64,000 nt of DNA, taken from assembly GCF_004194535.1 (NCBI RefSeq), contig NZ_CP025781.1, positions 2,356,001-2,420,000 of the forward strand. The letters are read 5' to 3'. Under the pieces are notes generated by a model. It saw only the letters and a program-made list of their open reading frames with translations. It was not told the DNA's origin and searched no databases. Below are positions 18,781 through 28,141 of the stretch, one piece after another (the first letter of the stretch is position 1; the number at the start of each line of letters is the position of its first letter). This DNA comes from Iodobacter fluviatilis. Its GTDB lineage: Bacteria; Pseudomonadota; Gammaproteobacteria; Burkholderiales; Chitinibacteraceae. The translations under genes and the position numbers were made by a program.

Positions 18781-20030
18781 TAGCGACGGATTTCGCCGTT
18801 GCCAAATACAATCCATTTTTCGCTGGTTAAACCATTAAGTCCAACTGGGCCACGGGCATGGATTTTATCTGTTGAGATGCCAATTTCTGCACCTAAACCA
18901 TATTCAAAGCCATCAGCAAAGCGGGTAGAGGCATTAACCATCACGCTGGATGAGTCTACTTCACGCAAAAACTGCCGTGATTTTGTGTAGTTTTCGGTGA
19001 CAATCGCATCGGTATGATGGCTGCCCCAAGTATTGATATGCTCAATCGCTTCGTCTAAATCGCTGACAATCTTGATTGCTAAAATGGGCGCTAAGTATTC
19101 TGTAGCCCAGTCTTCTTCCGTGGCGGCATTAGTATGTGGCAGTACGGCAAGAGTTTTGGCGCAGCCGCGCAGCTCCACGCCTTTGGCGGCGTAGATAGCG
19201 GCCAGCGGTGGCAAAATCAGTTCGGCGACAGTTTCGTGCACCAGTAGTGTTTCCATGGTATTGCAGGTGCCGTAACGATGCGTTTTTGCGTTATCGCTAA
19301 TGGCAATCGCTTTCACCGGATCGGCTTCGTCGTCGATATAAACGTGGCAAATACCGTCTAAGTGCTTGATGACGGGCACACGGGCATCGGCGGCGATTCT
19401 GGCGGTCAGGCTTTTGCCGCCACGCGGCACAATCACATCTACAAATTTACACATGGTGATGAGCTCGCCCACTGCTGCGCGATCGGGTGTTTCAATAATT
19501 TGTACGGCGGTGGCGGGTAGGCCGGCTATTTTTAGTCCTTCGCTTACACAGAGGGCGATGGCTTGGTTGCAATAAAATGCTTCGCGGCCACCGCGTAAAA
19601 TAGTGGCGTTGCCAGATTTAATACAAAGGCCAGCGGCATCTGCGGTGACATTAGGGCGGGCTTCGTAAATAATACCAATCACACCTAAAGGCACACGCAT
19701 TTTGCCTAGCTGGATGCCAGATGGGCGAAACTTGAAATCTCCCATTTCACCTACAGGGTCTGGCAGGCTAGCGATCTGACGCAGGCCAGCGGCCATGCTT
19801 TCAATTGTTTGGGATGTGATCAGTAGGCGATCCAACATGGCAGGCTCTAGCTCATGTGCTTGATCCATATCGCGCTTATTTGCGGCGAGCAGCGTATCTG
19901 CATCGCGCAGCAGGGCATCGGCAATGGCATTTAATGCCTGATTTTTGGTCTGCGTGTCCGCTTTTGCCATTAGTCTGCTGGCTGCGCGGGCTTGGCGGCC
20001 CACTTGCTGCATATAAGCTTTGATATCCAT
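18780..20030 (-). CDS. proA: Gamma-glutamyl phosphate reductase
   Basis: NADPH-dependent second step of proline synthesis, reducing glutamyl-5-phosphate to the semialdehyde. The catalytic cysteine is in [33 protein letters not shown] and [26 protein letters not shown] are family signatures. The start MDIKAYMQQ at 20030 (416 residues) has AAAGG upstream and fits the family; the ten residues of the longer frame do not. Stop overlaps the nadD start. proB is not in the window. Confidence 0.95.
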   Translation of the reverse strand: MDIKAYMQQVGRQARAASRLMAKADTQTKNQALNAIADALLRDADTLLAANKRDMDQAHELEPAMLDRLLITSQTIESMAAGLRQIASLPDPVGEMGDFKFRPSGIQLGKMRVPLGVIGIIYEARPNVTADAAGLCIKSGNATILRGGREAFYCNQAIALCVSEGLKIAGLPATAVQIIETPDRAAVGELITMCKFVDVIVPRGGKSLTARIAADARVPVIKHLDGICHVYIDDEADPVKAIAISDNAKTHRYGTCNTMETLLVHETVAELILPPLAAIYAAKGVELRGCAKTLAVLPHTNAATEEDWATEYLAPILAIKIVSDLDEAIEHINTWGSHHTDAIVTENYTKSRQFLREVDSSSVMVNASTRFADGFEYGLGAEIGISTDKIHARGPVGLNGLTSEKWIVFGNGEIRR

Positions 20031-20063
20031 TTTTCTACCTTTGGGCCTCTTGAGCTGCAATTA

Positions 20064-20831
20064 TCAGGGTTTAGGCGGTAGTTGCAAGACTGTTACACCG
20101 ACGTTGTCGGCTTTTTTACGATTAAACCAGTCTGGAGCAGAACTTTGCACCGCAATAATCTGCGGGCCGCTGCTGGTATTTAGCCAGATTGGCGAGCCTG
20201 AGTCACCAGCCAGCGTGTCGCAACGATGATAAATCGTATTGTTCGGGCGTAAGCGGGTAATTTTGCAGTCTTTATGTGCGGTTAGCTCGGTATCGTGGTC
20301 TTCTGCAAAGCCAGCCTGTGTGGCTCGCGATTTTGCGCTGGCAATAAGGGCTTTTAATTGATTTTTTTTGCCATTAAATAGCGGCAGTGGCTCTGGCGCT
20401 TTGCCATCCACTAATTTTAGCTTCAACCATGCAATATCGTAGGCCGCAGCGGAGTCCTGAATATAAACGTCATCCCCTTTATAAACTAAGCCCTTTTTAA
20501 AGCGTGGGTGAAAATATTGCGCAACAACTTGATAGCGCGCCTGATATTCACCTTTATGAAATCCCGCTTTAAACCAGCGTCCTGCATCCAACTTTTTTGC
20601 ATCCATTAAGAAACAATGTGCGGCAGTAATCGCTAAATCAGGCGCCACCAGCGTGGCAGTGCAGGTGCTTGCCGAGATGGTTTCTAGTTGGCCAATCGCT
20701 GAAAATGGCTGTGCGTAAGGGGCTGCAATAAATACCCTATCATCTTGGCCAAAAAACAAAATTTTGTTTTCTTTACTGGTTTGGGCAAAGACACTAGAGC
20801 TGAGGGCAAGAAGAAGGATTGCGTATTTCAT
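20064..20831 (-). CDS. Secreted trypsin-like serine protease
   Basis: 255 residues with a signal peptide ending SSVFA. It has the S1 catalytic triad: His in ITAAHCF, Asp in AAYDIAWLKL, Ser in AGDSGSPIW. Cys pairs (CTATLV with AAHC, and HRCDTLAGDSG) suggest disulphides in the periplasm or outside. Similar to the glutamyl endopeptidase/V8-type group; the target is unknown. Ends 33 bases before proA on the same strand. Confidence 0.88.
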   Translation of the reverse strand: MKYAILLLALSSSVFAQTSKENKILFFGQDDRVFIAAPYAQPFSAIGQLETISASTCTATLVAPDLAITAAHCFLMDAKKLDAGRWFKAGFHKGEYQARYQVVAQYFHPRFKKGLVYKGDDVYIQDSAAAYDIAWLKLKLVDGKAPEPLPLFNGKKNQLKALIASAKSRATQAGFAEDHDTELTAHKDCKITRLRPNNTIYHRCDTLAGDSGSPIWLNTSSGPQIIAVQSSAPDWFNRKKADNVGVTVLQLPPKP

Positions 20832-20972
20832 ATTTTATTTATAAGTTTTGATCGTGCTAAATATTGTAGCTTGGGGCTGCTAGTGCAGGCACAAAAGGAT
20901 GGTGAAGAATGATTAGGATAAGTTGATGGCATTTAGTTCATTCACTTATGCAAATCATTCTTTTAAAAAAAC

Positions 20973-21000
20973 AAAAACGGGGACCGAGGTCCCCGTTTTT
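20973..21000. terminator. Bidirectional terminator below the repeat-protein gene
   Basis: AAAAACGGGGAC-CGAG-GTCCCCGTTTTT is a perfect 12-bp stem with a 4-base loop and T runs on either strand. It ends the minus-strand repeat gene 17 bases after its stop. Confidence 0.92.
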
Positions 21001-21016
21001 GATACAAAATTTGGTA

Positions 21017-21790
21017 TTACTTAGCAGCAGAAGCGGCAGAAGCAGCAACTTTCTTAGCTTGAACTTTTTGTACTGCAGAAGCAGCAGCAGAAGCGGCTGC
21101 TTTCTTAGCTTGCGCTTTTTGTACTGTAGAAGCAGCAGAAGCAGCTACTTTCTTAGCTTGCGCTTTTTGTACTGTAGAAGCAGCAGAAGCAGCTACTTTC
21201 TTAGCTTGAGCTTTTTGTACTGTAGAAGCAGCAGAAGCAGCGGCTTTCTTAGCTTGAGCTTTTTGTACTGTAGAAGCAGCAGAAGCAGCGGCTTTCTTAG
21301 CTTGAGCTTTTTGTACTGCAGAAGCAGCAGAAGCAGCGGCTTTCTTAGCTTGAGCTTTTTGTACTGTAGAAGCAGCAGAAGCAGCTGCTTTCTTAGCTTG
21401 CGCTTTTTGTACTGTAGAAGCAGCAGAAGCGGCTGCTTTCTTAGCTTGCGCTTTTTGTACTGTAGAAGCAGCAGAAGCGGCGGCTTTCTTAGCTTGAGCT
21501 TTTTGTACTGTAGAAGCAGCAGAAGCAGCTACTTTCTTAGCTTGAGCTTTTTGTACTGTAGAAGCAGCAGAAGCAGCGGCTTTCTTAGATTGTGCTTTTT
21601 GAACTGTAGATGCAGCAGAAGCAGTTACTTTCTTAGCTTGAGCCTTTTGAACTGTAGATGCTGCTGGAGCAGCTTTCTTAGCGTGCTTTTCAACTTTAAC
21701 TGTCTTAACAGTAGATGCATCAGCAGCAACGCTGAATGTTGTAGCGGAAGCAAAAACTGTAGCGAGCAATACGGCAAGAAGTTTGTTCAT
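21017..21790 (-). CDS. Secreted Ala/Lys-rich protein with 13 tandem 16-residue repeats
   Basis: 257 residues from the ATG at 21790, chosen because it opens a normal signal peptide (MNKLLAVLLATVFASATTF, cleaved near VAADA) and has AGGATC upstream; the longer frame to 21850 adds no signal. After residue 44 come thirteen near-identical units of the form STVQKAQAKKAAASAA. Units vary mainly at positions 2, 11 and 12. The product is very basic, has no Cys and almost no aromatic residues, and is likely helical or disordered, resembling histone H1-type KA repeats but exported. No function can be assigned. Copy number is probably variable between strains. Confidence 0.8.
   Translation of the reverse strand: MNKLLAVLLATVFASATTFSVAADASTVKTVKVEKHAKKAAPAASTVQKAQAKKVTASAASTVQKAQSKKAAASAASTVQKAQAKKVAASAASTVQKAQAKKAAASAASTVQKAQAKKAAASAASTVQKAQAKKAAASAASTVQKAQAKKAAASAASAVQKAQAKKAAASAASTVQKAQAKKAAASAASTVQKAQAKKVAASAASTVQKAQAKKVAASAASTVQKAQAKKAAASAAASAVQKVQAKKVAASAASAAK
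21032..21658. repeat. Tandem array of 13 x 48-bp units inside a coding gene
   Basis: Contiguous 48-bp units with no spacers, each encoding 16 residues. The twelfth unit has one extra alanine codon. Central units differ mainly at synonymous or A/V positions, which points to recent expansion by recombination. The opposite strand is open in the same stretch, which is a by-product of the composition. Confidence 0.95.
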
Positions 21791-21903
21791 TTGATTTAGA
21801 TCCTGAATTGATTGTTGGGTTGGTCGTGCTATGGAATGGATTATCAACACTTCTTTGCTTAAGTTCGATAAGCACTTGGTAGCAGTCTGTAACGCTATGT
21901 ACG

Positions 21904-22071
21904 CTAGCAGCCTGTCGGACTTAAGACTGATCTACTACGGAAAAGCCGGATTTGGCCATATTTCACGTATTTTCTCGTTGAATAGCCAGCTATTCGCCTC
22001 AAAACCCCACGAAATCTGTCTCAAACCGGTCTTTCCCTCGCTACGATCGCTTAAGTCCGACAGGCTGCTAG
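21904..22071 (+). repeat. 168-bp palindromic CTAG-bounded element, copy 1
   Basis: Perfect 22-bp terminal inverted repeats (21904-21925 and 22050-22071) begin CTAGCAGCCTGTCGGACTTA. The two halves are imperfectly complementary along their whole length and meet at GAATAGC-CA-GCTATTC, so the strand can fold into one long hairpin. A second copy at 45339-45506 is inverted and differs at only four positions. CTAG at both outer ends looks like an IS5-type target site. It is non-autonomous, with no transposase. Part of a shadow frame runs through it. Confidence 0.9.
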
Positions 22072-22114
22072 GCTGGTTAAGGCTGAAGAAGTGCCTAAAT
22101 CGGATGCGTTGCTG

Positions 22115-23425
22115 CTATTGCACGGAGCGCCCTGCATCTTTTAATGGCGTTGGCCAGCTGAGGGTGACGCGTGCGCCACCTAATGGGCCATCGCTAATGG
22201 CTGCCGAGCCTCCATGCCCACGCATAATCATTGAAACAATGGCGAGCCCAAGCCCAAAGCCGCCGGTTTGGCGATTACGGCTGACTTCTAGGCGCTCAAA
22301 TGGCTGTAGCAGGCGTTGGCGTTCTAATTCGGGAATCCCTTGGCCATTATCATCAATATGCAATTGTGCCCAGCCGTTTTCCCATTGCACGGTCAGAGCA
22401 ATTTGGGAGCCACCATAACGCCGAGAGTTACTCATTAAATTTGCTAAGGCGCGGGTGAGGTAATGACTATCCGCTTCTAAGTAAGGTGTTTGTCCAGGAA
22501 GTAAATTAATCAGCTCAGGAGTGAAGCTGCTTTGGCTACTAAACTCGCTGATTTGTCGCCGTAGCCACGGTAAAATTTCAATCGGCTGGGTTTCTAAATT
22601 AAGTTGCGGTTTATCTAAGGTTGACATGGTGAGCCATTCTTCGATTAACTCGTCGATTTGGCCTAGATCGCGCTCTATGGCAATGATTTGCTCGCTGGTA
22701 GAGGCGCCACTCTTAATGGCTTCTAAACGATAACGCAGCCTAGCTAAAGGGGTGCGCAGATCGTGTGATACCGCGTCAATTAGCGCCTTGCGGCTGGCGG
22801 TCAGTTCTTCTACGTCATGAGCCATGCGATTAAAAGTGACGCCAAGCGAATTCAGCGTCGAGCTTTCATTCAGAGTCACTCGAACGCTAAAATCGCCTTC
22901 ACCCAGTTGGCGGCTTTGCCGTGCCATATGTTGTAAATCTCGCCAAAGTGGGCGCATCCATAGCCAAGTAGGCAAACCAAGCGCCGCACAGATTAATAGT
23001 AGTGCCACCATATCTGACCAAGAAAAATTATTCAGCCGTTGCAAATAAGGCACCGGCCCTAGCACCACCATCAGCTCGGTATGGGGGATGCGGTGTAGAT
23101 AAACGTCTTGATTTTCTAAGAAAATAATATCGCCATTGATTAAGGCCAGCTGATTGCTTTTGCTGAGGGTATAGGTATTGAGGGTTTCGACTTCTACTGG
23201 CAGCGGTAGTTTGTTTTTAAGCCGTTTAACTTCATCGTGCCAAATGGAAGGGGGTAAATCGCCAAGGCTGGATTCAATCACGCTAATGGTGGTTTTAAAA
23301 ATATCCGATAGATAATGCTGATTGCTGTTTTCAAACAAGTTTTGATAGAGCTCATCAATTACAAAGGATGACGCCAAAAAACAGACCACCACGGTAAGAT
23401 AAAAGCGTAGAAAGAGTTGGCGCAT
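22115..23425 (-). CDS. rstB: Sensor histidine kinase RstB
   Basis: 436-residue inner-membrane kinase. N-terminal helix MRQLFLRFYLTVVVCFLASS, periplasmic sensor, second helix at about 138-160 (MVALLLICAALGLPTWLW), HAMP, then HisKA with the phospho-acceptor His in DAVSHDLRTPLARLRYRLEA. The ATPase domain has N and G boxes (NLMSNSRRYG, DDNGQGIP, GFGLGLAIV). The periplasmic part (RIPHTELMVVLGPVPYLQRL) matches RstB of enterobacteria. It is the second gene after rstA, 204 bases downstream, so the pair is probably one operon. Confidence 0.9.
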   Translation of the reverse strand: MRQLFLRFYLTVVVCFLASSFVIDELYQNLFENSNQHYLSDIFKTTISVIESSLGDLPPSIWHDEVKRLKNKLPLPVEVETLNTYTLSKSNQLALINGDIIFLENQDVYLHRIPHTELMVVLGPVPYLQRLNNFSWSDMVALLLICAALGLPTWLWMRPLWRDLQHMARQSRQLGEGDFSVRVTLNESSTLNSLGVTFNRMAHDVEELTASRKALIDAVSHDLRTPLARLRYRLEAIKSGASTSEQIIAIERDLGQIDELIEEWLTMSTLDKPQLNLETQPIEILPWLRRQISEFSSQSSFTPELINLLPGQTPYLEADSHYLTRALANLMSNSRRYGGSQIALTVQWENGWAQLHIDDNGQGIPELERQRLLQPFERLEVSRNRQTGGFGLGLAIVSMIMRGHGGSAAISDGPLGGARVTLSWPTPLKDAGRSVQ

Positions 23426-23526
23426 AGTGGATCGCTTGTCGGGGATGGGGGAGCAGAGGGCGGTTATTTGCTGCTGAGAGAATAGTACGCAAAACTAGTT
23501 TTGGCCCGTGAAGATCATGATGTGTT

Positions 23527-23574
23527 GTTGACGTTGGATTCGCCATTGCGCGAAGCCGTGAATCCAACGTCAAC
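23527..23574. repeat. 15-bp stem hairpin between rstA and rstB
   Basis: GTTGACGTTGGATTC (23527-23541) and its exact complement (23560-23574) are separated by 18 bases and followed by AGACCC. The sequence is related to the GTTGACGTTTCATTC ends of the elements at 45266 and 61632, so it looks like a short member of the same repeat family rather than a dedicated regulatory site. It could still modulate rstB expression. Confidence 0.7.
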
Positions 23575-23629
23575 AGACCCTAACGCCGCAATAGGTTAAA
23601 TGCAATTTTGAGTGCGCTTAACGCTGTGC

Positions 23630-24355
23630 TTATTCTTGCCACCAGATATCTGTCGCAAATAAATAACCTTTGTGGCGGATGGTTTTGATTTTGCGTGGCT
23701 CGTGCGGATCATCATCCAGCTTTTTACGTAAACGCGAGATCGCCACATCAATACTACGATCCATGCCGTCGTATTCAATGCCGCGTAATACTTTTAATAA
23801 GTGATCGCGCGATAAAATATCGCCGGCGTGGCTGGCTAATGCCCATAGCAAATCAAAATCACCCGTGGATAAGCCTAGCGCTTCGCCACGATAACTGGCG
23901 GTGCGGTTGCGTAAATCGACTAAAAGCTGGCCAAAATTTAGCGTAGAGCGATCTGCCGCTGGCACTGGGCTGGATACAAGCGGCGTGCCGCTGGCCGTTT
24001 TACGTAGATGGGCACGTATTCGGGCTAGCAACACCGATGGCGGCGTGGTTTTTACCACGTAGTCAGTCGCGCCGATTTCAAAGCCTAGAATCTGATTCAT
24101 ATCGCTATTGAGCGAAGTGAGTAAAATCACTGGGCCAGTCCAAAACTCGCGGATTTCACGGCATAGCGTTAGGCCATCTTTGCCTGGCAACATAATATCG
24201 AGCAAGACCAAGGATGGTGGGTTATTACGCACCGCTTCAATGAGGCTGCTGCCATCTGGTAACACTTCAACAGTAAATTCAAATGAGCGTAAAAAACTTC
24301 CAACCAGCTCCGCCAGTTCTGCATCATCTTCAACAAAAAGAATGCGATGGTTCAT
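23630..24355 (-). CDS. rstA: OmpR-family response regulator RstA
   Basis: 241 residues. Receiver domain with acidic pair FVEDDAE, phospho-acceptor Asp in VLLDIMLPGKDG, and the RstA-like run LLTSLNSDMNQILGFE and TTPPSVLLARIRAHLR. C-terminal winged helix ending RLRKKLDDDPHEPRKIKTIRHKGY. Regulates promoters in response to the partner kinase RstB, encoded downstream. Targets are not predictable here. Confidence 0.93.
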   Translation of the reverse strand: MNHRILFVEDDAELAELVGSFLRSFEFTVEVLPDGSSLIEAVRNNPPSLVLLDIMLPGKDGLTLCREIREFWTGPVILLTSLNSDMNQILGFEIGATDYVVKTTPPSVLLARIRAHLRKTASGTPLVSSPVPAADRSTLNFGQLLVDLRNRTASYRGEALGLSTGDFDLLWALASHAGDILSRDHLLKVLRGIEYDGMDRSIDVAISRLRKKLDDDPHEPRKIKTIRHKGYLFATDIWWQE

Positions 24356-24475
24356 TATTATTCTCGTGGATTGAATTTGTTACGAAGGGAAAAGCGCTTT
24401 GCAGAGTAAAACCAGCCAGTAGCCAAGCATAAAGGGCGTTGGCTAAATGTCAGCGCAGTATGCTACCCGAGTAAA

Positions 24476-24540
24476 GAGACAAAAGGTTTCCAGCGCGGTT
24501 ACACCACGGTTGGAGTGCGGTGTTAGGGCCATTTTGTCTC
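24476..24540. repeat. Inverted repeat between ferredoxin and rstA genes
   Basis: GAGACAAAA (24476-24484) and TTTTGTCTC (24532-24540) enclose 47 bases that can fold further (CCACGG, GTGCGGTG). It lies 16 bases beyond the ferredoxin stop and may act as its terminator, though the loop is large. Confidence 0.45.
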
Positions 24541-24555
24541 GCTACGTACTGATTT

Positions 24556-24852
<297 letters not shown>

Positions 24853-25074
24853 CTATGCCACGACAACGCTACTGTTAAAAAGCTGACGAGGCGTGGCGTG
24901 TCTATTTGATTTTTGTGAAATAAAACCTATGGACGGCGATGGATTGCAATAATTATTGATGATAAGCGTGGATAAGATCTGCTAGGGCCTATGATTTTCT
25001 TGGTCTAGTCTAAGTCAGTAGCGCGTAATTAGGGCAAAATGCCTTTTCCTTCTTCTTAGCTTGGAGTACACCGT

Positions 25075-25476
25075 ATGGGACTTATCGATCAGTTGGCTGG
25101 GCAGTTTTTGGGCGGAAAAGAATTACCCGATGGTTTGGTCCAGTCTTTATCTGGCGTATTAGAGCAGCAAGGCGGTATTTCTGGTTTAGTTGAAAAATTT
25201 CAAAACGGTGGGCTCACCGATATCGTGCAGTCTTGGGTAGGTAATGGTGAAAACCTACCTGTAAGTGGCGAGCAAATTCAAGCTGTATTAGGTAGCGATG
25301 CCGTTAGTTCTGTAGCGGAAAAACTGGGTGTAGATCCTAGTGATGCCGCCGCCAAGATTTCTGAATACCTGCCACAGCTTATTAATCAACTTACTCCTAA
25401 TGGTGAAGTGCCAGAAGGAAGCGGCAACCTGCTTTCAGCTGGGCTAGATATGCTGAAAGGCAAGTTGTTTGGTTGA
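25075..25476 (+). CDS. YidB/DUF937 family protein
   Basis: 133 residues, starts MGLIDQLAGQFLGG and contains SGLVEKFQNGGLTDIVQSWVG and LGVDPSDAAAKISEYLPQLI, the YidB family pattern. Probably cytoplasmic; the molecular role is not established. Single gene with its own terminator. Confidence 0.88.
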   Translation: MGLIDQLAGQFLGGKELPDGLVQSLSGVLEQQGGISGLVEKFQNGGLTDIVQSWVGNGENLPVSGEQIQAVLGSDAVSSVAEKLGVDPSDAAAKISEYLPQLINQLTPNGEVPEGSGNLLSAGLDMLKGKLFG

Positions 25477-25501
25477 GAGTTGCCAATTAATGCGATTTTA
25501 G

Positions 25502-25526
25502 AAGCCCCTTGCGAGGGGCTTTTTTC
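25502..25526. terminator. Bidirectional terminator after yidB
   Basis: AAGCCCCT and AGGGGCTT pair around TGCG and are followed by a T run. It lies between convergent genes ending at 25476 and 25527. Confidence 0.9.
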
Positions 25527-26852
25527 TTAGTCGTTAATTAAATCGCTTAAATGCCGTCCCATTCTGCGCCCCTCGCGGATAGCGTAGTTGGTACCGCGGT
25601 CTTCAGGGTAGATTTGTGCCATTGAGGCTAAAAATAAACCATGCTGCGGTGATTCGCAGGCGGGAATTAGCTGGCTATAGTGTTTTTCAACGATGGGCTG
25701 GGCCCAGCGGGCATGCCAAACATGGTGCTTTTGGATCCAGCTTTCTTCAAATTTAGGAAACATACGGCGTAGGTGAGGCAGGGCAAAGGCCAGCAACTCG
25801 TCGTTACTCATTTGGTAAAGCGCGTCGGTATGCGGTAGGTATTTGGATAGATAAACAATGTGCTTGCCATCGTAGCTCTTAGTACTTTGAAAGTTGGTGT
25901 GCTCAATGACGCCCACAAAAGGAAAGCTTGGATCGTTTACATTTAACCAGTAGGTATCCGATAGCGAGCGATCTAGCTCTAGCACCAAGCAAACATTGGC
26001 AAGATAATTAATACGCCTAAGCTGAGCCAAGTATTCTGGAGATGCCCAAGACTCAATCATTTGCGCCAATAAGGGCAGCGCAGGGGTGGAGACAACTCGA
26101 TCGGCGAGGATTTCCCCGTTGCTGGTTTTAATCAGCCAGCGGCCATCTTGGGGCTGGATAGATAGCACAGGGGTGCTGGTTTGTATTTCTGCACCACGGC
26201 GCTTTATCTTGGCTGCAAGCGCTTCAACGAGGGCAACAAAGCCGCCTTTAAAGTAGGCAAGGCGCTCTTCACCGCCCTTGCCACGGCTGCTGCCCCGCAG
26301 TTTGAGCTTATTCCAAAACCACACCGCCGAGATTTGATCCGCCACTGCGCCAAATTTACCGCGTAGTAATGGCTCCCAAACAATCCGGTAAACATTGTCC
26401 CCGCCTAATTCTCTTAGCCATTCTGCTGCGGTTTTGTCTTCTAGCTCTTGCCAGTTTTCTACTTTGCGGGCTTTAAGGGCCAGCAGGCCTAGGCGGATGC
26501 GATCTGGGAAGGCTAGCGGTTTAAACCTAAGTAAATCCCAAGGCGTAGAGAGCTTGAAAAACTGATTGGCAAAATACATGCCGGTGTTGCTAGGGTTGAT
26601 TTTTACTTTGTCGCAAAGATTTAGCTCTTTAATGAGCTGCATCACTTCTAAATCATTGGTAAACCAGTGGTGATAAAAGCGGTCTAGTTTTTCGGATTTT
26701 TCACCAAGATCAAAGGCCGCCGCCAAACCGCCGATATCCGCTTCAGCCTCTAGGATGATCACATCCACGCCCGCTTTGCTTAATTCATAAGCCGCTGCGA
26801 GGCCGGTAAAACCTGCACCAATAATGGCGACTTGGGTGTGCTGAGTCGTCAT
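25527..26852 (-). CDS. FAD-dependent oxidoreductase, protoporphyrinogen oxidase/desaturase-like
   Basis: 441 residues from ATG 26852 (MTTQHTQVAIIGAGFTGLAA), where the FAD-binding GxGxxG begins within 20 residues. The start overlaps the stop of the preceding flippase-like gene as ATGA, so the two are translationally coupled. ILEAEADIGGLA completes the Rossmann motif; ADRVVSTPALPLL and a C-terminal LASMAQIYPEDRGTNYAIREG are like amine oxidase/UDP-galactopyranose mutase-like proteins found in glycan clusters. I expect a cytoplasmic enzyme acting on a lipid-linked or sugar substrate, but the reaction is not known. Confidence 0.82.
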   Translation of the reverse strand: MTTQHTQVAIIGAGFTGLAAAYELSKAGVDVIILEAEADIGGLAAAFDLGEKSEKLDRFYHHWFTNDLEVMQLIKELNLCDKVKINPSNTGMYFANQFFKLSTPWDLLRFKPLAFPDRIRLGLLALKARKVENWQELEDKTAAEWLRELGGDNVYRIVWEPLLRGKFGAVADQISAVWFWNKLKLRGSSRGKGGEERLAYFKGGFVALVEALAAKIKRRGAEIQTSTPVLSIQPQDGRWLIKTSNGEILADRVVSTPALPLLAQMIESWASPEYLAQLRRINYLANVCLVLELDRSLSDTYWLNVNDPSFPFVGVIEHTNFQSTKSYDGKHIVYLSKYLPHTDALYQMSNDELLAFALPHLRRMFPKFEESWIQKHHVWHARWAQPIVEKHYSQLIPACESPQHGLFLASMAQIYPEDRGTNYAIREGRRMGRHLSDLIND

Positions 26853-27808
26853 GCTTTTCTCCGAGAAACAAGTAACCACAACCCGCCAACTAAGGTAGGG
26901 GGAAGCCATATCAATAAGTGGACAATAAAGGCAAAGGCGGCGGCGGGCACAGGTTCGTTATGGGTGAGCTTCATGGCGAACACGGCAAAATAATCAAAGG
27001 TGCCAACATAGCCAGGCGTGCTAGGAATCAGGGTAGCGAGGGTGGCCAGTGGTAAGGCAAACCAAGCGCCTGCGCTATTCATTAAACCTGGAACGCTTTG
27101 CGCTACGCACCAGAAAGTGAGCCCTTCTAGTGACCAAACGATTAGGCTCATGGCAATGAGCGGCAAGATGCGTCGCCCGCCTAAATGAGCGAGTAAGCTA
27201 ATGGCCCCCGCTACTTCGTCGGCCAAGTGGTTGCCGCTGTGCGGTGCTAATTTATGAATAAGGCGAAGGCAGGCATCGATAAAAAGCTGTAGCCAGCGGG
27301 GGAAGGCCAGCAAGATAAAAATCACTGAGGCGAGTAAGACGGCACTGCCCGCACCGAGTTTGCCAAAGGCAGGCAGATTTTCTATGCCAAAAACCCACAG
27401 GCCCAAGCCAAGAAACAGCAGTAGGCTGGCTAGATCGAGCAGCCTTTCCACAAATAAAGACGCCAAAACCTGCCCCGGCCCTGTACCTAATTCCTTATTA
27501 AAAGCAAACGATCTGGCAAGATCTCCCGCTCGAAATGGTAGTAGATTATTCAGCGCTAGGCTGCTTAAAAAAGGTTGAAGGCAAGCTCGTGGCGTGGCGG
27601 CTGGGCTGCTGGTGCGCAGCATGCTGCTCCAACGTGCGGCGCGGCCAAATAAGCCGGTGCAAAAGATCACTAGCGCTAGCAATAGCCACAATGGATTACT
27701 GCTACGGATGGCCGAGGCGAGCTGAATCCCGTTGGTTTGCGACAAAATCAGCCCAATTAAGGCAATGGCGATGATCAGGCCAATGATGGTGTGTAGATGT
27801 CGTTTCAT
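26849..27808 (-). CDS. Flippase-like integral membrane protein (UPF0104, LPG-synthase TM fold)
   Basis: 319 residues with eight or so membrane helices. Family signs are GLFGRAARWSSMLR, ALNNLLPFRAGDLARSFAFN and PSTPGYVGTFDYFAVFA. Proteins of this fold move or transfer lipids, and glycan clusters often include one as a suspected flippase. It is coupled to the FAD oxidoreductase by an ATGA overlap and follows the GT2 gene by 333 bases on the same strand. Confidence 0.85.
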   Translation of the reverse strand: MKRHLHTIIGLIIAIALIGLILSQTNGIQLASAIRSSNPLWLLLALVIFCTGLFGRAARWSSMLRTSSPAATPRACLQPFLSSLALNNLLPFRAGDLARSFAFNKELGTGPGQVLASLFVERLLDLASLLLFLGLGLWVFGIENLPAFGKLGAGSAVLLASVIFILLAFPRWLQLFIDACLRLIHKLAPHSGNHLADEVAGAISLLAHLGGRRILPLIAMSLIVWSLEGLTFWCVAQSVPGLMNSAGAWFALPLATLATLIPSTPGYVGTFDYFAVFAMKLTHNEPVPAAAFAFIVHLLIWLPPTLVGGLWLLVSRRKA

Positions 27809-28141
27809 AGCGTGCTATTCATTTTAATCACTTCTGAAGTTTGCATAGATTGGCAAGGGTAAAGCGCCCTGCCAAACCCAAATGTTGAACTACGGAGTGC
27901 ACAGAAAACACGGCGTTTTATGGAGAAATCTATAAGGGGCGATCCCTTGCTTTGTTTTTCTCCGTGGTTCAAGGTTGGGGTTTTATTATTTATTGATGTT
28001 ATGCAGTAAGATCAATCAATACACAGGCTGTGAAAAACGTAAAGAGCACCAACAAAGACCGCATCACCTCCATTCTATTTGTTCTTTTTTGTGCGTTGAG
28101 TGTTTTTTGTGTACTCAGTGGTTGTGTATAACATCCGTTAT
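27809..28141. other. 333-bp spacer with degenerate CACGGAG-type repeats
   Basis: No ORF supported. Two decayed copies of the palindromic repeat described at 36683 seem present: one from CTACGGAGTGCACAGAAAAC near 27891 to CTCCGTGGTTCAAGG near 27960, one around 28040-28125. The flippase gene's promoter or read-through region lies here. Confidence 0.5.

Noticed and set aside
21032-21658. CRISPR-like regular repeats
   Set aside because: Units are contiguous 48-bp coding repeats without spacers, and no cas gene is nearby.
20948-21799. 283-codon plus-strand frame opposite the repeat protein
   Set aside because: It is the composition shadow of the 48-bp repeats. It has no signal, family or ribosome binding site, while the minus-strand frame has a signal peptide and proper terminator.
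21831-22418. 195-codon frame over the 168-bp element and the 3' end of rstB
   Set aside because: Shares SDLRLIYYGKAGFGHISRIF with the frame at 45280-45543 only because both read through copies of the same palindromic element.
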